A DNA stretch of 64,000 nucleotides from Diplolepis rosae (lineage: Eukaryota > Arthropoda > Insecta > Hymenoptera > Diplolepididae): assembly GCA_030998225.1 (NCBI GenBank), contig JAPYXD010000704.1:5642001-5706000 (forward strand). Reading direction: 5' to 3'. Positions 32,920 through 41,605 of the stretch are shown in pieces (the first letter of the stretch is position 1; the number at the start of each line of letters is the position of its first letter). A program made the translations under genes and the position numbers. The notes under the pieces were generated by a model. It had not been told where the DNA came from. It saw nothing but the letters and a program-made list of their open reading frames with translations, and made no database searches.

Positions 32920-33949
32920 TTAATATTTATTTACTCAACAAGTACCTAAAAGTGTCATCATGAAATTAAAATTTAATTCTTTATTATTTTTCTAGTCTGT
33001 TTTGATCTGTCATTAACTTAACGTTGTCGTCATGCCAAAAAACTGTCTCTGGAAAAAGAAGTTTTTCTATGATTTCAAGACTGAGAATTATATCATCAGC
33101 CGTGACATATGTAAGAAAAGACACTCTTTTTAATGAAAAAATTTAAAAATTACGAAAAATAATATTTTAATAATGTTTTTTATAATAGGATATTTCTTTA
33201 CTATCGCTTCTTAACAATTTTTTGAAAATGATTGAAGTTTCTTAAATCATAGCTTATTTTTTCGGGGGAAATATTCTGTACAACTTAACAGTTTCCAATT
33301 TTTGAAAATAAATCAATTATTATCAAATACAGCAATTTGTTTATAAAAATTTTGCTTTGGAAAATTGATTTTTAATTATTTCAGTCATTGAAGAATTTAT
33401 TTTCAAAAATTGGAAACGGTCAAGTTGTGGAGAATATTTTCCCCGAAAAAATAAGCAATGATTTAAGAAGCTTCAATCATTTTTAAAAACTTGGTAAGAA
33501 GCGATAGTAAGGAAAAATCCTATTACAAAAAACATTATTAAAAAATTATTTTTCGTAATTTTTAAATCTTTTCATTAAAAAAAGTGTCTTTCCTCACATA
33601 TGACACGGCTGATGATATAATTTCCAGTCTTGAAATCATAGAAAAACTTCTTTTTCCAGAGACTGATTTTTGGCACGACAACTACCTTAACCTTATATTT
33701 ACTGGTTTATATATCATTTTTATTATGGAAAATACTTACTTTTTACTGCTGATTTCACACAAATACTTCACAAGGAAAAACAATCGAATTTTAAAGTGAA
33801 TCAAATTGTTTTTTTGTTTGTTTTTTTATTGATAATAAACATTTTGATAACTAAGTCCCATTATAATACATTGTAAAAGTTCTCGAACAGCCTCCTTTAG
33901 TTCACTCATGCTATGGCGCTGCAGTCACGCACGGTGCCTATATACACAA

Positions 33950-34131
33950 GTATTTCGGACAACAGGTATAAATGTACATACATGTGAGCAGGATACGTTT
34001 TATTTTGGCAATAATTATAATTCTTAAAGAAAATTAAGAAGAAGAAAGTTCTTCGAGCAATTTAGGATTGTGTCTAAACAAAATATGAAATAATAATTGT
34101 CCGCATTAGTCTCACATCTCAATTTATGCCT
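33950..34131. other. No feature seen
   Basis: AT-rich spacer. Confidence 0.3.
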
Positions 34132-34590
34132 TTAAGATATATTGCGTACGGCTGATATGAGTATTTTATAACCACTGCTCCCTTCGTTATTGCAAATATC
34201 TAAAATTCCTAGATTTACTATTCCCTCTTTTCTTGTTAAGAAGAAATACTCTTTCTCACCAGTTCTGTTAGAAATGGTTTGACAAATGGAAGGAAAAAGA
34301 TCGGGTTGGAGAAAAGAGACTTTAAAGGAAATAGTATGAATTTGGACGGAAGAAGAAGTTAACGGTAGATAAAGATGGTACGTGGGTAGGGCAAAATACA
34401 TAAAAACGGTTAGGTACTCCATATCCTTACTCCAGATCTTCACTTCCAGTGCTATATATATATTCCAATTCGATAGACACATTTTTCTATAAACCCGATA
34501 GGAAAATCGTTGGGTCTCTATCAGTTCTCCACCAGAGTTATTCACGAAGGAACATTGGAAATTTATGCTTGGACATAGCTTCGTGTGCAA
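34132..34590 (-). other. 152-codon open frame, unrecognised
   Basis: The longest frame here that is not a transposon, beginning MHTKLCPSINFQCSFVNNSG. It has no signal peptide, no clear domain and no bracketing splice sites, and many hydrophobic/aromatic residues. The plus strand of the same segment is also partly open (34449-34652). Chance or an old retroelement remnant is more likely than a gene. Confidence 0.2.
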
Positions 34591-35256
34591 GGGTCGGATA
34601 TACGCTAATCAAGTGCGCACATGATTCAGGGGTTTCTGCACTTTATGTATAAGAGGTCAATGTAACATTCATTCCATCCGAGGACTGCTCCACTTTACAA
34701 TTTATCAGACCTATTAGGTAATGTATAGGCATCATATTCTAGACTCATTTCATAAACAAACATGTTTAAGTAAACATAAAAGTTTTTTACGCATTTATAA
34801 TAAACATGAAGGACGTGAAATTATCTTCCTTCGGACTATGAAAAATTTATATAAAGTTTTTTGTATTAAATATCAAGTTACATGTACTATGTTTCAATTT
34901 CCATAAGTTTTTAGAACAGATATAAATTTTTGCAAAATTCGATGCCAGAATTTAATTTTTAAAGGTTTTTAAAACAAACATAACTAATAGACGTTATCAC
35001 TTTATGAAAAATACTATTAGATTGATAAGTGGCTCCGGTTTAGCTTCTTTGAATACATTTTGCACATATTTTCAATTTTGTTAAGAATTATTTTAATTAT
35101 AAATCAAAAATTTTTTCCACAGCAAATCTTCTTGTTTCAAACTGTTTACTGAATGACCATCAAATTTTGCGCCATAGTTAAATACATATTCACATTTACT
35201 AGGATGGAGAACAACACAGAATTTATGTTAAGTCAAGGATGCAATTTATAGAGTTT
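34591..35256. other. No feature seen
   Basis: AT-rich sequence with short frames only. Confidence 0.3.
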
Positions 35257-35719
35257 AAATAACTATTGTGAGATGGTGCGTTATCATGGTGCAGCAACGC
35301 GTTTCATGCCTAAACAATCGTTTAAAATGGTAGGAATTGATTCGTTAGACACAGAAAGTCCAGCGGCTACCTTTCTTAAACTTAAATGACGATTTTTAGT
35401 CACCATTTCCTTGACTTTAGCGATGTTAACTTTAGTTAAAGATGTTGATGTCCGACCAGAACGAGGCAAATCTTCTACCACATCTCGACCGCTTTTGAAT
35501 GCACTGTACCACTCATATGCACGTATTTGTAACATTGTATGCCTTCTGTAACATTTTCAGCGATTCCGCACAAGAAATTCCGTTTGCAATGCAAAATTTG
35601 AGACAAATTCTTTGTTCGATATTTTTATCCATTGGAAAAATCGCAAAACACACTTGAGATAAACTAACAACATGGAGCACTGTGAACAAATTAAATGACA
35701 TATCGCGCTCGAACTCCAT
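35257..35719 (-). pseudogene. Mariner transposase N-terminus, deleted copy (family G)
   Basis: Minus strand: MDKNIEQRICLKFCIANGIS, CAESLKMLQKAYN, YEWYSAFKSGRDVVEDLPRS and LSLRKVAAGLSVSNESIPTI are the bipartite HTH domain of a mariner. LNDCLGMKRVAAP is then joined directly, in another frame, to HHDNAPSHNSYL, the second catalytic block. The first Asp region is therefore deleted and nothing recognisable follows. TIRs were not found. The frame opens upstream at MEFERDM (35719), but the family start is more likely the Met of MDKNIEQ (near 35633). Confidence 0.8.
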
Positions 35720-35745
35720 GTCAGTATAGAGGACAGTGGTGCCAA

Positions 35746-36012
35746 CTTAGCGTCAAAAAGATTTTTGACAATCTCTTTGAGCGGGTTTTTTGAATGAGCA
35801 ATTCCCGGTACTTTTTGACAGAATGCACGACGAAATTCTTTGTTAATTAACGTTTAAAAACATTTTTTGTTATTATTTAATCAATTATAAATTGTTTACC
35901 ATATAATGGAACTCGAAAAATCTATTTTTAATTATATCATTTTTTAAAGTCATACAAATAGTAGAGTAATGTTTAGGTAACATCAATGAAACAAGATATC
36001 TGAATATTTTTC
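35746..36012. other. No feature seen
   Basis: AT-rich gap between two minus-strand mariner relics; it includes the presumed 5' and 3' flanks of both. Confidence 0.3.
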
Positions 36013-37365
36013 GATTTTTTTATTCAAAATATTCTCCTCCAGTTTCAATGCAATTGTTACATCAGTTCGACATTGATTTAAATGCGTGTTCTAGCTCATT
36101 TTGTGGAATTGCCTCTAGTACTCGTGTTGTAGCTGTTTTGATGGTCGAAATGTCATTAAGAAAACATCCTTTCAATTTCAATTTTGGGAATAGAGAGGAA
36201 TCGCATGGTGCCAAATCAGGTGAATACGGCGGAAGATTTAAGGGGGTCTCCTTACCCAGAACTTTCGAGAAATCGATTTTTCTTTTTATTTCAATCGATG
36301 GAACTATTATCAGAGAACATTGTCGCAAAATTTGACAGTCCATATCGGAATAGTTTTGATGGTACAGCGGATTATCGTTACATCTGCGTAAGTTGATTTC
36401 TCACCTTCTGAAAACTTTAAAGCGCGTTTTCTCGAAAACACATTTTTAAAGCTATTATTATTAACTTTTTTTTTATTTGTAGATAATTAAAATACGCTTA
36501 TAGTAAACCTTTAATTTACATGATACAGTATTTATTTTCATTATATATAACGCATTTTCAACAAAAAAAGGGCGAAAAATTTGATTTTTTTGAAAAGTAA
36601 CTTAAAAGATCAATTAAAAAAAATTTTTTACAATTTTTTAGGTTCACTATAAGCGGAAGGCTCTTCTGATTAAAAAGAAAAAAAAATATGTGTGTTTCAG
36701 ATGAAAACTTTGGACAATATCATGCACGCAATTTCAATTGTCCGTAGCGAGACGCTGCGCGGAATCTTCGATTAGTCCGAGATTTTTTGTCGTTTTCAAA
36801 TAAAAAAATTATTTTTACAAGTTCAGCTATGTACATAAATATATTCTGAAAATCGTTGACCTGTGTTTTTATTTTCTGCTTAAATAAAAATTGGGAAAAA
36901 GTACCTTTTTTTTGGTTCTGGATAAGGAGACCCCCTTAACACACAGACTTGATTTTGAGCCAAAAATTGACGAACAATGTGTGACGTGTGACTCAGTGCA
37001 TTATCGTGCAACAGAGAACAGGTCTCTGGATCACGATATTCGGGTCGAATACTATGGATTGTGGCCATCAGACGCTTCAAAACTTCGAGATAATATGCGC
37101 CAGTAATTTTTTGGTCAGTTGGAACAAATTCTTTGTGGATAATGATCATTTGGATCGATCATTTCAGGTGCCCGAGCTGAAATTGGCCTTCCTTCACGAT
37201 TATCATCTTCTAACCTCTCTCTGCCTTCCAAAAAACGTTTATGCCACAAAAAACATTTACTCTACTCAAACAATCATCGCCGTATACTTGCTGCATCATA
37301 CAGAATGTTTCTGTTGCATTTTTATCAAGTTTTGCATGAAATTTAATAACTGCTCTTTGTGCCAT
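36013..37365 (-). pseudogene. Mariner transposase split by a TTAA-flanked MITE (family F)
   Basis: Minus strand from 37365: MAQRAVIKFHAKLDKNATET, FCMMQQVYGDDCLSRVNV, RFLEGRERLEDDNREGRP (HTH part). A deletion follows, then KITGAYYLEVLKRL, CSLLHDNALSHTSHIVRQFL and AQNQVCV (to 36940). After the insertion at 36242-36935 it resumes as LPPYSPDLAPCDSSLFPKLK, LEAIPQNELEHAFKS and GGEYFE (36013). The second and third catalytic Asps survive; the first block is lost in the deletion. One stop lies near 36058. The element probably extends right to about 37430, where a truncated plus-strand mariner begins. Confidence 0.88.
36242..36935. mobile_element. piggyBac-like MITE, 694 bp, TTAA target site
   Basis: Terminal inverted repeats gggggtctccttacccagaa (left) and gggggtctccttatccagaa (inverse of right), flanked on both sides by TTAA (36238-36241, 36936-36939). 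TTAA duplication is the mark of piggyBac-type transposition. Excising the insert and one TTAA joins V-C-V to L-N-L-P-P-Y-S-P-D in frame in the host mariner, which confirms both boundaries. No coding sequence inside, so it depends on an outside transposase. Confidence 0.88.
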
Positions 37366-37445
37366 ATTAGTATTTCAACATCGACAAAAAAGTTGTTTTG
37401 GGAGAACTGTTATAACTTTATTATTTATCAACTGGTTGAAAATAA

Positions 37446-38542
37446 AAAAAAAAGTTTTTTTGCGGGGAGTTCTTCTTCATTACTTTAATATGAAGAAAAC
37501 TGCTGCCGAAAGTCATCGTATTTTGGTGGAAGTTTATGGTGAACATGCTCTAACTAAGCGAACGTGCCAAAAGTGGTTTGCACGATTTAAAAGTGGTGAT
37601 TTTTGCTTTGAAGACGAAGAACGTCCTGGGCAGCCAAAAAAGTTTGAAGGTGAAGAACTGGAAGCATTACTCGATAAAGATTGTTGCCAAACATAAGAAG
37701 AGCTCGCAGAATCTTTTTGGAGTCACTCAAGCAGCCATTTCAAAACGTTCAAAAGCAACCAGATACATTCAAAAGCAAGGAAATTGGGTCCCACATTAAC
37801 TCAAGCCGAGAGACGTTGAAAGGCGGTTTTGCATGCCCGAATGCTGCTGGAACGCTAAAAAAGAAGTCATTTTTGCATCGGATTGCTACTGGTGATGAAA
37901 AATGGATCCATCATGACAACCCCAAGCGCGAAAAATCATATGTGAAACCCGGCCAACCAGCCAAATCAACGGCAAAGCCGAATATCCATGGTGCGAAGGT
38001 AATGCTCTGTATTTGGTGGGATCAGAAGGGTGTGCTGTATTATGAGCTGCTCAAACCGGGTGAAACCATCAATGGAGAACGCTACCGAACACAATTAATC
38101 CGTTTGAAGAGAGCAATAGCCGAAAAACGCCCGGAATATGCGATCAGACACGAGGCAATAATTTTGCATCATGACAACGCTCGGTCCCATGTTGCTATTC
38201 CGGCTAAGAACTATTTGGTAAACAGTGGATGGAAAGTTTTAACCCACCCGCTTTATAGCCCAGACCTTGCCCTTTCTGACTACCATTTGTTCCGGTCTAT
38301 GCAGAATGCTCTCACTGGAATACGGTTCACATCAGAACAGGGTATCAAAAATTGGCTTGATTCATTCTTGGCCGTCAAGACGGCGCAGTTCTTTTGGAAT
38401 GGAATCCACAAATTGCCAGAAAGATGGGAAAACGTCATAACTTCAGACGGGCAATACTTTGAATAATACTATTATACATGTTTTTCTTAAATAAACGTTC
38501 AAATTTTGAAAAAAAACCGCACGAATTAAGTTATAGATCCAA
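37446..38542 (+). mobile_element. Mariner, 5'-truncated (family E, copy 1)
   Basis: Starts abruptly within the transposase (VFLRGVLLHYFN), right after the end of a minus-strand mariner, so the left TIR and first eight codons or so are missing. The right TIR, acgaattaagttatagatcc ending at 38542, is followed by TA. It matches the family E copy at 56318-57596. Confidence 0.85.
37454..38466 (+). pseudogene. Mariner transposase, truncated with shared stop (family E)
   Basis: FLRGVLLHYFNMKKTAAESH, CQKWFARFKSGDFCFEDEER and ELEALLDKDCCQT form the HTH region. A stop follows at 37694. GNWVPH then ends in TAA, the same nonsense codon at the same place as in the 56.4-kb copy. After a frameshift the 261-codon frame (37681-38466) carries GDEKWIHHDNPKREKSYV, ILHHDNARSHVAIPAKNYL, YSPDLALSDYHLFRSM and DGQYFE, with all three catalytic Asps and D34D spacing. 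Confidence 0.88.
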
Positions 38543-38689
38543 TATATCGTTAGCTACATGCTTTCACAATATTTTTATCCTTGACAAAGCGAGAAAAACG
38601 ATTCACTTTTAACATTTCTACACATAAGAACTCTTGAATTAATAAATTAAATATTTTATAAATAAATCTTACAATTTCAAATATAAAGT

Positions 38690-38962
38690 GACTTTGCACG
38701 GAAAACAATAGTTTAATAAAGTTTATAAAACTATTCAAGAGTTGAGGATATAGGCATTTAAGGAACAGGTTTATAGAAAATTTACATAAATTTTCAGAAT
38801 AAAATGTGGAACTTTCAATCATTTTTTCTGAATGTTCCGAATTTACACTGAAAATTTTTTTAAATTTTCCAAAACTCTGGTCCGTAAATGCCTGTATCCC
38901 CAACTTTGGCACAGTTCTATAAAATTTAGTGAACATTTCTTTTTTCGTGTAGAAGCAGAGTT
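38690..38962. mobile_element. Foldback with about 120-bp arms (CACGGAAAA type tips)
   Basis: Left arm 38693-38812 and right arm 38835-38958 are inverse complements with shared blocks ggatataggcattta / ggatacaggcattta and aaattttcag, tips cacggaaaac and cacgaaaaaag. The spacer is about 22 bases, so a near-complete hairpin can form. Frames on both strands mirror each other and are not genes. The tip resembles the TIR at 50832. Confidence 0.75.
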
Positions 38963-39745
38963 GTGTGTCGATGAAAATTTGAGTTATTTCTTCTTCATCC
39001 CCTTTTCTGTTCTTTGCATTTTTCTTTTCTATTTTTTTACTATTAGGAAGAACAATTTACAATTGTATTCATGTACATAGAAAAAAATTTGATGCAAAAT
39101 GTATTACGTTTCGTGAGAAGAAGCACCATTTTAGCGAGTAAACCAGAACTATTGGAAAAAGTTGTGAAAAAGTCCCACCATAATGGTAAAGTTTATTATG
39201 CCAATCATTAATCGCTGTTTGTCGTGAAAATGGAAACATCGAGGCAAAGTTTCACCATCTATGATGGGTACGTTTCACTTTCGAGCATTCTCATATTATG
39301 ACTACAGTAGGGCTTAGAAGTCAAATCAATAAAAGTAGATTTTACCATCTCCGATGGTAATAATTCTAAATTGAAGAAAAAATTATTTACCAAGTGGCAA
39401 ACATTTTAGCCGAATAAAATATATTAATAAATGGGTTCGACCGAGCGGGAATTGAACCTACGAACTACAGCTTTTAACGCATCTACGTTTTACAACTGAC
39501 GTCACTAGAATACTCTCGCAATTACGGGTCGAAATTTCAGAATTTGTATTAGAAGACTGCTTTGCTAGAACGTTTTTAAGGATGAGAAAAAGTACCATTT
39601 ACGATTGCAACGTTTGAACTCTGATGGGAACGTTTTTTAACGTTACGATTATAATATTCCGAATGGCGAGAATGTAATATTTCAATTCATGGAATATCTT
39701 ATAATGTAAACACGGAAAATATGCATACGCATTTTTAAATGTATA
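38963..39745. other. No gene; short palindromes and a tRNA-like B box
   Basis: Between 39170 and 39360 three CCAT-N4/5-ATGG palindromes occur (ccaccataatggt, caccatctatgatggg, accatctccgatggt). On the minus strand near 39435-39480, gtaggttcaattcccgctcg has an excellent Pol III B box (GGTTCAATTCC), as in tRNAs and tRNA-derived SINEs, but no full cloverleaf is seen. Confidence 0.4.
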
Positions 39746-41037
39746 CTGGGTTGTTCAAAAAGTTTTGAAATGACATCTATAGAGCAGTAGAAGAACGAAA
39801 ATTTCTACGCCATTTTAAGATATCATCTTTCATATGAACATACCCAAAGTGTCATTCCACTCTGTCAATTCATTGTTTGTTTACAAGCCATTTGAAGTTG
39901 ACGTGTCAGTGTATTTTTGTACAATGGAAAAAACCGAATATCGTGCAGTGATAAAATTCTTTGTTTTGGAAGGTTTATCAGCAACGGAAATTCATACAAA
40001 AATGGTGAAAGTGTTAAAGGAAGCTGCTCCTTTATTTCCAACTGTGCATCGATGGGTTTTAGAGTTTAGACGTGGTCGAAAAAGCGTTGAAGACGATCCA
40101 CGCTCAGGACGTCCAAAAAGTGCATCAACACCAGCATTCATTGCAAAAGTACAGGATATGGTTTTGGAAGATCGTCGATTGACCAAGAGAGATTTAGCAG
40201 AGGCCCTAGACATCTCATTAGGCAGGGTGAGTCATATTTTACGTGAAGTTTTGGGTTTCAGAAAGCTCTGTGCACAATGGGTGCCGCATTCTCTCACAAT
40301 AGAACAAAAACACGTTCGAATGCGACTTTCTGAGCAACATTTGGAGCGTTTTCGAAAGGATAAAAAGGATTTTTTGCGTCGATTCATCACTAGAGATGAG
40401 ACTTGGGTCTTCCATCATGATCTTGAATCAAAGCAAGAGGCTAAGGAGTGGTGTGAACCAGGCACTTCGGCACCGAAGCGAGTTCGTGTCCAGAAATCGG
40501 CGAAGAAGGTGTTAGCATCAGTTTTTTGGTATGCAAAAGGGATTTTGTTGGTGGATTATCTCCAAACTGGAAAAACAATAAATTCTGAATATTATTGTAA
40601 CCTTTTGGATCAATTGGATGCAAAAATTTGTGAAAAAAGACCCGGTTTGCAGAAGAAAAAAATCCTTTTTCATCAAGACAATGCACCCGCTCACACAGCT
40701 CAAAAAACCATCACTAAAATAACCGAATTAAAGTACGAATTGTTGCAGCATCCACCTTATTCGTCTGATTTAGCTCCCTCTGACTTCTGGCTGTTCCCAC
40801 ACCTCAAGAAATTCCTTCGTGGGAAGCATTTTTCATCAAACGAAGAGGTTATAGCCGTCGTAGAGGAGTATTTTGCAGGCCTTGCAGAAAGTCACTTCCA
40901 TGATGGGATAAACAAGTTGGAAGACCGTTGGACCAAATGTATTGATCTTATGGGAGATTATACTGAGCAATAAAAGTGATTTCACCAAAAAAAAACGTAT
41001 TTTCATTTCCACTTTCAAAACTTTTTGAACAACCTAG
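39746..41037 (+). mobile_element. Mariner, complete copy with intact ORF (family A, copy 2)
   Basis: 1292 bases; TIRs ctgggttgttcaaaaagttt (left) and the inverse of ctaggttgttcaaaaagttt (right); TA on both flanks (39744-39745, 41038-41039). The left TIR has one mismatch. This is the best-preserved transposon in the window and nearly identical to copy 1 at 12055. Confidence 0.95.
39924..40973 (+). CDS. Mariner transposase, uninterrupted
   Basis: 349 codons from MEKTEYRAVIK; an upstream in-frame ATG at 39834 gives 379, but the later Met fits the family length. Residues below are numbered in the 379-residue frame. HTH parts lie at about 31-95 (TVHRWVLEFRRGRKSVED) and 105-140 (TKRDLAEALDISLGRVSHIL). 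The catalytic triad is D188 (TRDETW), D282 (HQDNAP) and D317 (APSDFWLF), with 34 residues between the last two. It cuts and pastes its own element at TA sites in the nucleus. Oddities against copy 1 are Arg for Met before D188 and FWYAKG for FWDAKG at 233, a conserved family position, so activity may be impaired despite the open frame. Confidence 0.95.
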   Translation: MEKTEYRAVIKFFVLEGLSATEIHTKMVKVLKEAAPLFPTVHRWVLEFRRGRKSVEDDPRSGRPKSASTPAFIAKVQDMVLEDRRLTKRDLAEALDISLGRVSHILREVLGFRKLCAQWVPHSLTIEQKHVRMRLSEQHLERFRKDKKDFLRRFITRDETWVFHHDLESKQEAKEWCEPGTSAPKRVRVQKSAKKVLASVFWYAKGILLVDYLQTGKTINSEYYCNLLDQLDAKICEKRPGLQKKKILFHQDNAPAHTAQKTITKITELKYELLQHPPYSSDLAPSDFWLFPHLKKFLRGKHFSSNEEVIAVVEEYFAGLAESHFHDGINKLEDRWTKCIDLMGDYTEQ

Positions 41038-41039
41038 TA

Positions 41040-41411
41040 TTTTGTCCAAAAAAAGTTTTCCAAAGAAGAATTTTCCATCATTTTTTAATGAGTTAAATTC
41101 GTAATAAAGACAAGACACAAAAGTAATTCTCATTTGTCTGAAAATTTTTACAGATACCTGGAAATTCCGGAAGTTGTGAATCTGAAATGTGTGAAATATT
41201 TATGACATAAATCTGACTCTATTGACGATATTGATGAATTCAGACTTATCACAGAAGAATAATGTATTTGGATTTATGCACCATTTTTGGTACAGAAAAG
41301 AGACACTATTGAATATGCATGAAGATACGGAAACTCTGCAGGTATGAGCCGTAATTAGGAACATGAATTTTCATACAATTTGACATAGATACTAGATCTT
41401 CGCAATGCTAT
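41040..41411. other. No gene; possible exon remnant near 41150
   Basis: A pyrimidine-rich tract and gtctgaaaatttttacag acceptor-like site precede a short open stretch (YLEIPEVVNLKCVKYL) that ends after 17 codons. Too short to call. Confidence 0.25.
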
Positions 41412-41419
41412 TAGCTACG

Positions 41420-41597
41420 CAGTGGCGTAGCTTCACCTAGCAAGGCCCAGGTGGAAAATTTCTTTGGGGCCACCCTAACTGAAAAAAATCTCAATATATT
41501 TATGACCAATCTATAGATGGCCTAGGAATTCGAGGGCCCCTCAGTTAGGGGGCCCTGGTGATAGCCACCTGCAACACCCCCGGTAACTACGCCACTG
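41420..41597. mobile_element. hAT-like MITE, 178 bp, 8-bp target duplication
   Basis: Ends cagtggcgtag (41420) and ctacgccactg (41597) are perfect inverted repeats. The 8-base sequence tagctacg flanks both sides (41412-41419, 41598-41605), the target duplication length of hAT elements. The interior is GC-rich with no ORF; ggggccaccctaactg and cagttagggggccctgg within it form an additional internal stem. Confidence 0.92.
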
Positions 41598-41605
41598 TAG
41601 CTACG

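Larger units (their letters stand above)
32415..33949. mobile_element. Inverted-repeat element with THAP exon and nested long palindrome
   Basis: Outer ends tgtgctataggcaccgtgcg (32416) and its inverse near 33930-33949 match, and an inner block ttaaaggaggctgtt / aacagcctccttta matches again. A second, much stronger palindrome lies inside: arms of about 300 bases at 33015-33320 and 33393-33700 with a 72-base centre. The left part carries a THAP-domain start codon region and, in opposite direction, a fragment of another coding segment. The element looks like a rearranged derivative of a larger autonomous transposon. Confidence 0.7.

Noticed and set aside
39435..39500. Functional tRNA gene on the minus strand
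   Set aside because: A good B box is present but no acceptor stem, D arm or anticodon arm can be drawn; a SINE head or decayed tRNA is more likely.
39834..39923. Upstream ATG adding 30 residues to the mariner transposase
   Set aside because: Mariner transposases are about 345-350 residues and start just before the first HTH; the extension is present only as conserved 5' UTR.
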